Assembly (NCBI GenBank): GCA_900767385.1
Contig: CAAFYY010000002.1
Coordinates: 1 to 26,975 of the forward strand
DNA from: Bacteroidales bacterium
Lineage (GTDB): Bacteria; Bacteroidota; Bacteroidia; Bacteroidales; Paludibacteraceae
DNA length: 26,975 bases
Direction of reading: 5' to 3'
Both the position numbers and the translations under genes were made by a program. Of this stretch, positions 12,965 to 22,287 are shown in pieces. The notes beneath the pieces were generated by a model that was given only the letters and a program-made list of their open reading frames with translations, was not told the DNA's origin and did no database searches. Numbering within the stretch: the first letter of the stretch is position 1; each line of letters opens with the position of its first letter.

Positions 12965-15904
12965 ATGAAAACAAGATTCTTTAGCATCTTGGCCCTGTTG
13001 TTCGCAGTATCAATGGTGGCTACTGCCCAAAAGAACACCCCTGCTGGCTATGAGGAGTACACCCTCTCCAACGGCTTGAAAGTATTCTTGTGGGAAGATC
13101 ACAACAAACCAGACGTACACGGTCGCGTTGTTTGCCGTGCCGGTTCTGTTGACGAACCATCCGACTATACCGGTTTGGCTCACTACCTCGAGCACATGCT
13201 CTTCAAAGGCACTGAGACCATCGGTACACTCGATTGGGAAAAAGAAAAACCTCTTTACGAAGAAGTAATCCGTCTCTACGACCAACTCGCTGTAGAGAAA
13301 GACGAGGCTAAACGTAAGGAACTCATCAAGAAGATCAACGAGAAATCTATGGAAGAGGCTAAATACTCTGCTACCGACGACTTCTCCAATCTTATTGAGA
13401 GCATGGGTGGTGACAACCTCAACGCTTTCACAAGCTACGACCTCACCGCTTACCACAACGACTTCCCTGCTTACCAGATGGAGAAATGGATGAAGGTGAA
13501 CTCTGATCGTTTGATCAACCCTGTCTTCCGTAGCTTTCAAGCTGAGTTGGAGAACGTATTCGAAGAATTCAACATGTATCAAGATGACTATGGCACCCAT
13601 CAACGTGAGTTCCTCTTCGAGAAAGTCTACGAAGGCTGCCCATATTCTCGCGACGTCATCGGTTACGCTTCTCACTTGAAAAACCCACAAATCAGCGCAC
13701 TCCGCGACTTCTACAACACATGGTATGTGCCAAACAATATGTGCTTGTTGCTCGTTGGTAACTTCAACTCTGCTGATGTGAAACCATTGATCGAGAAATA
13801 CTTCGGTCGTTTGGTACCAAAAGCTCTCCCAGAGCGCACCGTTTATCCTAAGAAAGAAATCAAGAACGAGCACTTTGAATGCAAAGTTGGCTACTACCCA
13901 CAATACTACTGGATTTATCCAGGTATCGCTATGAACGATGCCGACGACGTGTTGTTGGACTTCACCCTCTCAATGTTGAACAACGGCCACAACACAGGTA
14001 TGTTGGACCGCTTGATGTTGGATGGTACTGTCAACGCTGCTTACGTCTCAAACGACAGCCGTCGTGACCGTGGTAACATCATGGTTGTCGGCATGCCTTA
14101 CTACGACGTTGCTCAAGGCCGTTTCGAGTCTGAGAAACAGACTGAGAAGGTAATCTTCGCTGAAATCGAGAAATTGAAACGCGGCGAATTCACCGACGAG
14201 TTGTTCCAATCAGTAAAACAACAACAACTCCAGGGCTTCAAACTGATGTTTGAGAACGCTTCAAACAAAGTAAACGCTATCACTTATGCATTTGCTTACG
14301 GTCAAGACATGGCCGAATACTTCGAAATGGATAAGAAAGTGGCTGCTATCACCAAAGAGGACGTTAAGCGTATCGCCAACAAATACCTCAACGGCAACCA
14401 CATGACCATCGCATTCACCGAAGGCGCTCCTAAGAAAAACAAGTTGGCTAAACCACAAATCCAACCACTTGACCCACCAAAAGGCGTTCAGACTGAATAT
14501 GCCAAGAACTTCGAAAAAGTTCCTTCAGGCCAAGTAGTCGTTGACTACAACAACTTCAACGACGTGAAAGAACTCAGCCTCTACAACGGCGTTAAGATGT
14601 TCTACACCGAAAATCCATTGAACGACGTGTTCTCACTCACCTTGAAATATGGTGTTGGTACTGAGAAGATGCCAAAACTCGAGTATGCAGCTGCTTTGAT
14701 GAACACCGCTGGTATGATGCCAGACGTCTCTGCTACCGACCTCCGCAACCGTTTCAGCGCACTCGGCGCTACCTGCTCATTCAGCGTAAGCAGCGGTTAT
14801 TTCTACATCAACATCTCTGGTGATGAGAAAAACCTCGCAGAGATCTGTAAGCTCATGACCCAACTCACCTATATGCCAAAACTCGACCAGAAACAAATCG
14901 AGAGCGTTGTAGGTAGCGAGTTGCAAAGCCGTCAACGTGAGAAAACCAATCCTAACGTATTGGCTTCTGCTTTGATGGAGTATGTGCTCTATGGCGACAA
15001 ATCATCTTACATCGACCGTATCCCAGTTGACGAACTCTACAGCGTTCAATTCACAGGCGATTCTTACAATGTAAACTACCTCCTTTCAAACACCGACCTC
15101 ACCTCAACCATCCAAGACGCTATCAAATACTCTGTGGATATCCACTACGTTGGTCAAAAACCAATGAAAGAGGTGGCTGACATCTTGAAAGCTAACGTGC
15201 CTATCAACAACAACGCTATCCCAACAACCTCACCTGTGTTCCGCGATCGTAAGAGCTACGACAAGACACAAATCTTCTTCCTCTCTAACAAGGAAGTTCA
15301 ACAAGCTAAGGTTTACTTCTATATCGACGGTGTGCCTTACGATATCGCCGAGGATGTAGACTACGATGCCTTCAACCAATACTTCAGCGGTGGCTTCAGC
15401 GGTTTGGTAATGAACGAAATCCGTGAGAAACGCTCTATGGCTTACACCGCTTACGGTAACATGGTAACCCCAGGCTACCCACAAAAGAAATCTTACCTCA
15501 TCGGTTATGTTGGTACACAAAGCGACAAGGTGGCTGACGCTATCGACGTTTACATGGACCTCTTGAACAACATGCCTTCTTATCCAGAGCGCATCGACAA
15601 CATCAAGGTGTTCCTCCGTCAATCAGCCCTCACCGCCAAACCTTCATTCCGTAGCAAGAGCCAAGTGTTCAGCCACTGGAAAGAATTGGGTTACACCGAC
15701 GACCCTGCTAAAGTTAACATGCCTAAAGTTGACGACCTCAAATATGAGCAGATTCTCAACTTCTACAATAAATATATCAAAGGCAAACCTGTCACCATCG
15801 TCATCATGGGCGACGACAAGACCATTGATATGAAACGTATCCAAGGCAAATACGGCAAGGTTCAAAAGATCAACTCAAGCAAACTCTTCAAAGGCGGTTT
15901 CTAA
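12965..15904 (+). CDS. Periplasmic M16 family zinc metallopeptidase (pitrilysin/insulinase-like)
   Basis: 979 aa with a Sec signal peptide (MKTRFFSILALLFAVSMVATAQ). It carries the inverted zinc motif HYLEH (H73, E76, H77) with the third ligand in the ENVFEEFNMY segment (E200 or E201). A second, non-catalytic M16 half begins near ELSLYNGVKMFYTENPLNDV (about 537) and has no HxxEH, the normal layout of two-half M16 enzymes that close like a clam around peptides. Expected role: degradation of peptides or small unfolded proteins in the periplasm. Codon choice looks biased towards a few preferred codons (for example AAC, GAC, CTC/TTG), compatible with high expression. It is followed by a strong terminator; it could be read from its own promoter or from the DUF2975-XRE one. 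Confidence 0.94.
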   Translation: MKTRFFSILALLFAVSMVATAQKNTPAGYEEYTLSNGLKVFLWEDHNKPDVHGRVVCRAGSVDEPSDYTGLAHYLEHMLFKGTETIGTLDWEKEKPLYEEVIRLYDQLAVEKDEAKRKELIKKINEKSMEEAKYSATDDFSNLIESMGGDNLNAFTSYDLTAYHNDFPAYQMEKWMKVNSDRLINPVFRSFQAELENVFEEFNMYQDDYGTHQREFLFEKVYEGCPYSRDVIGYASHLKNPQISALRDFYNTWYVPNNMCLLLVGNFNSADVKPLIEKYFGRLVPKALPERTVYPKKEIKNEHFECKVGYYPQYYWIYPGIAMNDADDVLLDFTLSMLNNGHNTGMLDRLMLDGTVNAAYVSNDSRRDRGNIMVVGMPYYDVAQGRFESEKQTEKVIFAEIEKLKRGEFTDELFQSVKQQQLQGFKLMFENASNKVNAITYAFAYGQDMAEYFEMDKKVAAITKEDVKRIANKYLNGNHMTIAFTEGAPKKNKLAKPQIQPLDPPKGVQTEYAKNFEKVPSGQVVVDYNNFNDVKELSLYNGVKMFYTENPLNDVFSLTLKYGVGTEKMPKLEYAAALMNTAGMMPDVSATDLRNRFSALGATCSFSVSSGYFYINISGDEKNLAEICKLMTQLTYMPKLDQKQIESVVGSELQSRQREKTNPNVLASALMEYVLYGDKSSYIDRIPVDELYSVQFTGDSYNVNYLLSNTDLTSTIQDAIKYSVDIHYVGQKPMKEVADILKANVPINNNAIPTTSPVFRDRKSYDKTQIFFLSNKEVQQAKVYFYIDGVPYDIAEDVDYDAFNQYFSGGFSGLVMNEIREKRSMAYTAYGNMVTPGYPQKKSYLIGYVGTQSDKVADAIDVYMDLLNNMPSYPERIDNIKVFLRQSALTAKPSFRSKSQVFSHWKELGYTDDPAKVNMPKVDDLKYEQILNFYNKYIKGKPVTIVIMGDDKTIDMKRIQGKYGKVQKINSSKLFKGGF

Positions 15905-15930
15905 TCGTCCGAAGAGACCTTAAACAATAG

Positions 15931-15963
15931 AATCCCTGTGGAGCAATCCGCAGGGATTTTTTT
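15931..15963 (+). terminator. Intrinsic terminator after the M16 peptidase gene
   Basis: AATCCCTGTGG (15931-15941) pairs with CCGCAGGGATT (15948-15958), one G-U pair, 6-nt loop, followed by seven T ending at 15963. Confidence 0.9.
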
Positions 15964-15976
15964 GTTTTATCATTTG

Positions 15977-16008
15977 TTTTGTTAAAACCAATAAATAATG
16001 TATCTTTG
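15977..16008 (+). promoter_or_regulatory. Promoter of the hybrid two-component regulator
   Basis: TTTTG (15977-15981), a 19-nt spacer, TATCTTTG (16001-16008): consensus in both halves. The leader would be about 30 nt before the ATG at 16046. Confidence 0.75.
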
Positions 16009-16045
16009 CAACTCAATACTTTACTCGAATAATTAGCTTTTTACC

Positions 16046-18997
16046 ATGCGAATGTTGTTGAAGAGTCGAAATGTTTCCTTGTTGAGCATCGCCTTTGCCG
16101 TAACGTTGTCATTCCTTGCGGTTTCATGTAATAAACGTGGCAACGATATCCTGGAGGATGTCGTGACCAACAGACAGGGCATTGATGAGTTGTTCCAACT
16201 CTATGAATCGTCGGACGGCTTGACACGTCTTTCCTATGCCAACGCCATCTTCTATCAGATGGTCAACAACAACCAACTGGATACCCTCTATAAATTTTCT
16301 TCGCTGAAAGAGATGGGACTTTGTGAGGCCACGCTGATGCTTCATATGTCGGATTATGCTTTGGAAAACTCCGATTTTCAGCATGCGCAAGAGTATGCCG
16401 AACGGGCTATCTCGTACTTTGAGAATTATCCAGAGCACGACGTTGACAAGGCATTGGGTTACCGCAACATCGGTGTCTGCTTGACCAAAAGCGGTGATTT
16501 CGAAAAAGCGCTGCAGCTGCAAGTCGACGCCTTGAATATCATCAGGGAATCGGGCGATAACGAGGTCCTTGCCTATACGCTCTATACCCTTGCAGGCACC
16601 TGCTGTATGATGCGTCAGTACGAGACTGCCAAGGGATATATCGATGATGCCCTTCGTATTGAGAAAAGTACCAGCGTGATGAGAATCGTGGATCGCGACC
16701 GTTCTAAAGGAAAGAAGCTCTCCAACCGCTCCTTGATCAACTACCTGAACATCGCCTCTGTTGTCTACTCCAAACTCGGTCAGTTTGATGCTTCTCTCCG
16801 ACTGGCCAAAGAGGCCTATGAACAAGACTCTATCGACAACGGACAGACCAATCTCCCTACACAACACACTTATGTGGCTAATGTCTATATCGCTATGGGA
16901 GAGTGGAACAAAGCAGCCGGGGAGTTGGAGGCGGCTCTCGAAATCCTCAAAGAATATCCGAGTGAGCAGGTGGAGGCTACAATTCACTCGCAACTCGGTA
17001 ACATCGAGCGCCAGAAGGGCAACTATGAGTCGGCAGAATACCACTATAACCTCTCTTTGGACTACTTCCGCAAGATAGGCAACAAGTATGCCGAGAAGAA
17101 TGTGCTGCAGAGCCTTTCTCGAGTGCACTTGCAGACCGACCCTGTGGCCGCCTGTCAGGACCTCCAGCAGTATATCCGCATGACCGACTCCATGAATATC
17201 GTCGACGCTACCAAATCGTTGAACGACTATCGCGTGCAATACGAGACAGACCAATTGGAGCTCCTTGCGGAGAAACAGAAACTGCATACAAAAACCGTCG
17301 TATGGGTCTCCTTCTCTATCCTCGTTCTGCTCTTCATGATTGTGTTGGTGCTTGCCTATCTGCTACGAATGAAAGAGAAAGCGAAAGAACGCGAGGAACA
17401 GTTCTTCAGAACAAAGTCCAACTTCTTTACCAATATCACCCACGAATTCCGTACGCCATTGACCGTCATCCTTGGTTATGGTCAGCAGATGCGCAACAAT
17501 GTCCTTCCTGAGGGTGAGACGATGCAGAAGGTGGGCGAGATGATTACCCGTCAGGGTTCCCAGATGCTCTCGCTAATCAATCAACTTCTGGACTTGATTA
17601 AAGTTACATCGGAAGCCATTCAACCAGAGTATTATTCCTCTGATGTCGTCTCCTATGTCAGGATGATTGTTGAGAGCCATGAGAGTTTGGCTAAAGACAA
17701 AAAGATTGAGATGGTGATGAAGTCGGAGCATAAGAACTTTTACATGGACTTCGTGCCAGACTACATGCATAAGATTGTCCGCAACCTGATTTCCAATTCA
17801 GTGAAGTTCACACCAGAGGGCGGCCGTATCACTGTCAGTCTCTCTTTCCCAGAGACCAATCTGGTTTTGAAAATCTCAGACACTGGTATCGGTATTCCTA
17901 AAGATGAGCAGAAACATATCTTTGAGGAATTCTATCAGTTGTCTACAGGCAACCAATATGCTGGTACAGGCATCGGTCTGTCGCTTGTGGTACAGATTGT
18001 GAAAGCAATGGGTGGCACTGTCAATCTCGAGAGTGAATTGGGCGAGGGCTCTACCTTTATCATCACCCTTCCTCAACATCACGAGGGGGCTAAGAAGGAA
18101 GACCTCAACGAGGTTGTTGGCGACGAGATACCTGTTCGCTATAGTTATACGAAGGAGCAACTCCCTGTTGGCGTCACCGATGCCGATGCACCGATTTTGC
18201 TCGTTGTGGAAGACAATGAAGATATCTCACGCTATATCGCATCGCAGTTGCGCAACCGCTACCGTCTCTATTATGCCTTCAACGGCAACGATGGCTTGAC
18301 GATGGCCAATGAGATTGTTCCAGACCTCATTTTGAGCGACCTGATGATGCCGGGCATGAACGGCACTGAGTTCTGCGAAGAGGTGCGCCGTTCTCCGGTC
18401 CTCAACCATATTCCGTTTGTGATGCTGACTGCCAAGACGACGGAGGAAGACAAGGTCTATGGTTTGAAATGCGGTGCCGATCTCTACCTCTATAAACCAT
18501 TCAATGCTGAGGAGTTGAACGTGAGTGTTGAGCATCTTATCATGGCTCATCGCACTTTGAAAGACCACTTGGCTTTGAAGGCTGCAGAGGCCCGTGCAGA
18601 AGAGGAAACAACAAAGGAAAATGTGGCAGAAACTGTGGCTCCTGATATCGTTCCTGATACGTTGATGGAAGCTAAACAGGCGTTCTTGAATCAGTTGGGC
18701 GAGGCTATCGACTCGATGTTGGGCAAGACGCCTATCGATGTTCAGAGTCTCTCTGCTGCTGTGGGAATGAGTTCCCGTCAGTTGAGTCGTAAGATTCAGA
18801 CCATCACAGGTGAGTCAACCATCAATTTCTTAGTTCAGTACCGTGTAGAGCGTGCGAAGGAACTTCTGCAGAATCATCCGGAATTGACCATTGCAGAGGT
18901 TGCTGCTGCTTCTGGTTTTGAGGACGGTGCTTATTTCTCGCGCGTCTTCAAACAAGAGACAGGTGTATCGCCAACTCAATATAAGAAACAAGGTTAG
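16046..18997 (+). CDS. Hybrid two-component regulator: TPR sensor, histidine kinase, receiver, AraC DNA-binding domain
   Basis: 983 aa in one chain. The N-terminal hydrophobic segment ends in LAVSC, a possible lipobox. Residues about 45-395 are helical repeats of TPR type (for example ALGYRNIGVCLTKSGDFEKA and EATIHSQLGNIERQKGNYES). One membrane helix lies near 417-440. Cytoplasmic part: HisKA with the H-box NITHEFRTPL (H466), HATPase with N-box RNLISNSVKFTPEGG and G-boxes DTGIGIPKDE and GTGIGLSLVV, receiver (about 713-830) with phospho-acceptor D765 in LILSDLMMPG, and an AraC domain (about 872-983) with GFEDGAYFSRVFKQETGVSP. So a periplasmic signal can be passed by phosphotransfer to DNA within one protein. 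The sensor is TPR, not the Reg_prop/Y_Y_Y propeller of polysaccharide regulators, and no SusCD pair is near; the signal and targets are unknown. Confidence 0.95.
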   Translation: MRMLLKSRNVSLLSIAFAVTLSFLAVSCNKRGNDILEDVVTNRQGIDELFQLYESSDGLTRLSYANAIFYQMVNNNQLDTLYKFSSLKEMGLCEATLMLHMSDYALENSDFQHAQEYAERAISYFENYPEHDVDKALGYRNIGVCLTKSGDFEKALQLQVDALNIIRESGDNEVLAYTLYTLAGTCCMMRQYETAKGYIDDALRIEKSTSVMRIVDRDRSKGKKLSNRSLINYLNIASVVYSKLGQFDASLRLAKEAYEQDSIDNGQTNLPTQHTYVANVYIAMGEWNKAAGELEAALEILKEYPSEQVEATIHSQLGNIERQKGNYESAEYHYNLSLDYFRKIGNKYAEKNVLQSLSRVHLQTDPVAACQDLQQYIRMTDSMNIVDATKSLNDYRVQYETDQLELLAEKQKLHTKTVVWVSFSILVLLFMIVLVLAYLLRMKEKAKEREEQFFRTKSNFFTNITHEFRTPLTVILGYGQQMRNNVLPEGETMQKVGEMITRQGSQMLSLINQLLDLIKVTSEAIQPEYYSSDVVSYVRMIVESHESLAKDKKIEMVMKSEHKNFYMDFVPDYMHKIVRNLISNSVKFTPEGGRITVSLSFPETNLVLKISDTGIGIPKDEQKHIFEEFYQLSTGNQYAGTGIGLSLVVQIVKAMGGTVNLESELGEGSTFIITLPQHHEGAKKEDLNEVVGDEIPVRYSYTKEQLPVGVTDADAPILLVVEDNEDISRYIASQLRNRYRLYYAFNGNDGLTMANEIVPDLILSDLMMPGMNGTEFCEEVRRSPVLNHIPFVMLTAKTTEEDKVYGLKCGADLYLYKPFNAEELNVSVEHLIMAHRTLKDHLALKAAEARAEEETTKENVAETVAPDIVPDTLMEAKQAFLNQLGEAIDSMLGKTPIDVQSLSAAVGMSSRQLSRKIQTITGESTINFLVQYRVERAKELLQNHPELTIAEVAAASGFEDGAYFSRVFKQETGVSPTQYKKQG

Positions 18998-19026
18998 GGA
19001 ATTGTCTCTTTTCCCCATTTGATAAT

Positions 19027-19069
19027 CAACAAAGCCGCAGAGAGCGTTCTACTCTTTGCGGCTTTGTTG
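19027..19069 (+). terminator. Terminator after the hybrid two-component gene
   Basis: CAACAAAGCCGCA (19027-19039) pairs perfectly over 13 bp with TGCGGCTTTGTTG (19057-19069), with an inner AGAG/CTCT extension. The T-tract is short and interrupted. It lies 30 nt after the stop. Confidence 0.75.
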
Positions 19070-19113
19070 TTTGCTATAGATAAATAATCTCTGATCTGGT
19101 GCTGATGTCACAT

Positions 19114-19150
19114 AAAAAAAGTGACCGCTGGTTTCACAACCCGCAGTCAC
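19114..19150 (-). terminator. Minus-strand terminator of a small unannotated transcript
   Basis: On the minus strand GTGACTGC (19150-19143) pairs with GCGGTCAC (19128-19121) with one G-U pair and an inner GG/CC extension, followed directly by seven T (complement of A19114-A19120). No annotated minus-strand gene lies upstream of it; the promoter at 19288-19318 does. Confidence 0.78.
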
Positions 19151-19283
19151 ACCATATAACCATTAAATTATGAACTGAAAACTATTCTTTTTCCGAATTT
19201 CAGGTGTCAAGGAGCTTTGCTTTCTGCACATCGGGAACAAAGTGTAGAGCTTTGTTTCACTTCTCAATAGGTAACCCTTTGAC
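19114..19283 (-). ncRNA. Candidate small RNA (about 170 nt) or short leaderless mRNA
   Basis: Defined by a consensus promoter (19288-19318) and an intrinsic terminator (19114-19150), both on the minus strand. Predicted pairing in the transcript: a closing stem TGTCAA-A-GG (19284-19276) with CCTTGACA (19212-19205), and inside it AACAAAG/CTTTGTT (19256-19250 with 19242-19236) around a 7-nt loop. So the 5' half can fold into one domain, with the terminator hairpin as a second. The same strand has a 40-codon frame from the ATG at 19285 to TAA at 19163, with a second in-frame ATG at 19231. It has no signal peptide or recognisable family and includes MCRKQSSLTPEIRKK. A small RNA is favoured by the structure; a small basic protein from a leaderless mRNA is not excluded. 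6S RNA was considered but not shown. Confidence 0.5.
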
Positions 19284-19287
19284 ATTG

Positions 19288-19318
19288 CAAAAATAGAAAA
19301 AAAATAGAAATTGACAAA
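19288..19318 (-). promoter_or_regulatory. Promoter of the minus-strand small transcript
   Basis: On the minus strand TTTG (19318-19315), a 19-nt spacer and TATTTTTG (19295-19288): full match to TTTG / TAnnTTTG. It points away from clpB, towards the terminator at 19150-19114. Confidence 0.72.
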
Positions 19319-19695
19319 GAATCTTTAATTTTTTTTATTTCAAACTTTCTTTATTTTAGTGTTAGAGTGATGTTAGTTTGAAAAGCACTGATATGTAGTA
19401 GTATAATGGTTGATGTTTTGCATCTAAAGAGATAAATCAAGGTGTGCGAAAAGCCCACAAATGATTCTGGCTGCTTCGGGTGGTTTGTTTGTTGTGTTGA
19501 ATAACATCGTTTTCTTTTGGCTTAACTGAAAGGCTAACTTCGGATTGCCTACCTCTTCTGTCATAGTCGTTTGGTGTTTTGGTGCTGATGACGTTGTGTG
19601 TGTAGGATTGACGGGAAAGTGGCTGTGAAAGAAATTGGCACATTAGTTGTAGCATAGGAGACAAAACAAATAACAAAAATAAAAATATCACAAGT
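19319..19695. other. Intergenic region upstream of clpB
   Basis: About 375 AT-rich bases between the small-transcript promoter and clpB. I see no gene and no clear TAnnTTTG box for clpB. TTTG (19377-19380) followed after 21 nt by TATAAT (19402-19407) resembles a sigma-70-like arrangement but is poorly supported. Minus-strand frames here overlap the clpB start and are not protein-like. Confidence 0.4.
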
Positions 19696-22287
19696 ATGAA
19701 TTTTGAAAAATTTACACTCAAAGCGCAAGAGGTGGTTCGTCAATCTATTGATTACACGACTTCATTGGGTCAGCAGTATGTAGAGCCGGCTCATCTCTTG
19801 GTTGCCCTCATCGAAAAAGGTGAGCAAACGATCAGTTTTTTGTTAGGTAAGCAAGGCGTTGACCAGAACCGCCTTCTTCAAACAGCCAAATCGTCGGCAG
19901 CATCAGCACCAAAGGTGTCTGGAGCCGAACCGTATCTTAGTCGCGAGACTAATACCGTGCTGCAAAAATCGGAGGAACTCTCCATCAAGGACGGCAACGA
20001 ATATCTCTCTATGGAATATATCCTGCTCGCTATGCTCTCTGTGGACAATGCGATGAAGCGAGTGTTGCAAGATATGGGCATGAGCGCCAACGGCTTGAAG
20101 AAAGTGATAGAGGAGTTGCGCAATGGCTCCAAGGCCAACAGTCCGGAAGCAGAGCAGTCCTACCGTTCACTTTCCCGTTATGCTGTCAACCTCAACGAAA
20201 AAGCCCGAGATGGCAAACTCGACCCCGTCATCGGACGCGACGACGAAATTCGTCGTGTACTCCAGATTCTTAGTCGACGCACTAAGAACAATCCTATCCT
20301 TATCGGCGAACCGGGTACGGGTAAGACGGCCATTGCAGAGGGGCTGGCCCATCGTATCGTGCGTGGCGATGTGCCCGAGAATTTGAAACACAAACAACTC
20401 TTCAGTCTCGATATGGGCGCATTGATTGCTGGCGCAAAATATAAAGGTGAGTTTGAAGAGCGTCTGAAATCTGTGGTCAACGAGGTTGTGAAGGCAGATG
20501 GCGACATCATCCTCTTCATCGACGAAATCCATACCCTTGTAGGGGCGGGCAAAGGAGAGGGTGCTATGGATGCAGCCAATATCCTCAAACCAGCTTTGGC
20601 GCGTGGAGAATTGCGTGCCATCGGTGCCACAACTTTGGATGAATATCAGAAATACTTTGAGAAAGATAAGGCTCTGGAGCGTCGATTTCAGATTGTGATG
20701 GTTGATGAACCAGACGAAGCCGACACCATCTCCATTCTCCGCGGACTAAAGGAGCGTTATGAGAATCATCACAAGGTGCGTATCAAAGATGGCGCCATCA
20801 TCGCTGCTGTCCAACTCTCTTCGCGTTACATCTCCGACCGCTTCTTGCCCGACAAAGCCATCGACCTCATTGATGAGTCGGCTGCAAAACTTCGTTTGGA
20901 GATGGATTCCTTGCCGGAAGAACTGGACGACGCCGAACGCAATATCAAGCAACTTGAGATTGAGCGTGAGGCCATTAAACGAGAGGATGATACTAAGAAA
21001 CTGGAAGAACTGGGTCGTGAGATTGCTCAGCTTAAAGAGGAGGCGGAGGTGCTTCGTGCCGCCTGGAAGAGCGAGAAAGAGGTGATAGACACCATTCAGC
21101 AGTGTAAGATTGAAATAGAGCAGTTGAAGTATCAGGCTGAGGCTGCCGAGCGTTCGGGCGACTATGGTAAGGTGGCGGAGATTCGCTACGGAAAAATCAA
21201 GGAGGCTGAAGCAAAGATTGCAGACAATCAGAAAAAACTTCAAGAGATTCAGAATGGAAAGGCTTTGATCAAAGAAGAAGTTGATGCCGAAGATATTGCA
21301 GAAATCGTCAGCCGTCAGACCGGTATTCCAGTGACCAAGATGATGCAAGGTGAGAGAGAGAAACTTCTCAATCTGGAGGCGGAACTCCATAAGCGTGTCG
21401 TTGGTCAGGACGAAGCCATCGAGGCTGTTTGCGATGCCATCCGCCGCAGCCGTGCGGGACTGCATGACCCACGTAAGCCTATCGGCTCGTTTATCTTTTT
21501 GGGTACGACAGGTGTAGGCAAGACGGAGTTAGCAAAGGCTTTGGCCGAATATCTCTTCGATGATGAGAATATGGTCACTCGTATCGATATGAGCGAATAC
21601 CAAGAGAAATTCTCTGCCACCCGTCTCATCGGAGCTCCTCCGGGATATGTCGGTTACGACGAGGGAGGTCAGCTCACTGAAGCCATTCGTAGAAAACCAT
21701 ATTCCGTCGTGCTGTTCGATGAGATAGAAAAAGCGCATCCGGATGTCTTCAATCTCTTGCTTCAGGTGCTTGATGATGGCCGACTCACCGATAATAAAGG
21801 ACGTACCGTCAACTTCAAGAATACGATTATCATCATGACCTCCAACCTTGGCTCACAGCTCATCCGCGAGAAGATGGAACAGATTAACGGCTCCAATCGT
21901 GAAATGGTGTTGGAAGATACCCGAGAGGAGGTGATGGAGTTGCTGAAAAAGACCATCCGTCCTGAGTTTCTCAACCGTATCGACGAACTGATCATGTTCG
22001 CCCCATTGACACAAAACCAGATTGCCGACGTCGTGAGAATGCAGTTGGCAGGCCTGACTGCTCAGTTGAAACACGAAAATATTGTGTTGGAGGCTACAGA
22101 TGCTGCGGTGAATTATCTCGCAGAGTTGGGTTACAATCCTGAATTTGGCGCTCGTCCTGTAAAACGTGTTATCCAACGTGTCGTGCTCAACGAACTCTCT
22201 AAGAAGATGATTCAGGGCGTTGTCAACAGTGAGAGCACTATCCGTTTGGATGTTAAAAATGACGAACTTGTGTTTGTTAATTTATAG
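19696..22287 (+). CDS. clpB: ATP-dependent disaggregase ClpB (Hsp100)
   Basis: 863 aa, full length. It forms hexamers that pull polypeptides out of aggregates with DnaK help. Clp N-domain repeats occupy about 1-145 (FTLKAQEVVRQSI ... EPAHLLVALI, then EYLSMEYILLAML). NBD1 has Walker A GEPGTGKTAIAEG (about 204) and Walker B ILFIDEIH. The coiled-coil M domain, which marks ClpB as opposed to ClpA/ClpC, runs about 400-520 (ERNIKQLEIEREAIKRED ... KYQAEAAERSGDYGKVAEIR). NBD2 has GTTGVGKTELAKALAE (about 603), VVLFDEIEKAHPDV, and the C-terminal GARPVKRVIQRVV. No ClpP-binding tripeptide loop is seen. It stands alone, with no heat-shock element that I could identify. Confidence 0.98.
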   Translation: MNFEKFTLKAQEVVRQSIDYTTSLGQQYVEPAHLLVALIEKGEQTISFLLGKQGVDQNRLLQTAKSSAASAPKVSGAEPYLSRETNTVLQKSEELSIKDGNEYLSMEYILLAMLSVDNAMKRVLQDMGMSANGLKKVIEELRNGSKANSPEAEQSYRSLSRYAVNLNEKARDGKLDPVIGRDDEIRRVLQILSRRTKNNPILIGEPGTGKTAIAEGLAHRIVRGDVPENLKHKQLFSLDMGALIAGAKYKGEFEERLKSVVNEVVKADGDIILFIDEIHTLVGAGKGEGAMDAANILKPALARGELRAIGATTLDEYQKYFEKDKALERRFQIVMVDEPDEADTISILRGLKERYENHHKVRIKDGAIIAAVQLSSRYISDRFLPDKAIDLIDESAAKLRLEMDSLPEELDDAERNIKQLEIEREAIKREDDTKKLEELGREIAQLKEEAEVLRAAWKSEKEVIDTIQQCKIEIEQLKYQAEAAERSGDYGKVAEIRYGKIKEAEAKIADNQKKLQEIQNGKALIKEEVDAEDIAEIVSRQTGIPVTKMMQGEREKLLNLEAELHKRVVGQDEAIEAVCDAIRRSRAGLHDPRKPIGSFIFLGTTGVGKTELAKALAEYLFDDENMVTRIDMSEYQEKFSATRLIGAPPGYVGYDEGGQLTEAIRRKPYSVVLFDEIEKAHPDVFNLLLQVLDDGRLTDNKGRTVNFKNTIIIMTSNLGSQLIREKMEQINGSNREMVLEDTREEVMELLKKTIRPEFLNRIDELIMFAPLTQNQIADVVRMQLAGLTAQLKHENIVLEATDAAVNYLAELGYNPEFGARPVKRVIQRVVLNELSKKMIQGVVNSESTIRLDVKNDELVFVNL

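Noticed and set aside
13010..13903. Long minus-strand frame (297 codons) inside the M16 gene
   Set aside because: It is a mirror frame caused by the strong codon bias of the M16 gene; its translation is rich in Val/Phe runs without domains, and the M16 frame has intact catalytic motifs.
16124..17287. 387-codon minus-strand frame inside the hybrid regulator gene
   Set aside because: Antisense shadow of the TPR region; no recognisable protein features, and the plus-strand domains are unambiguous.
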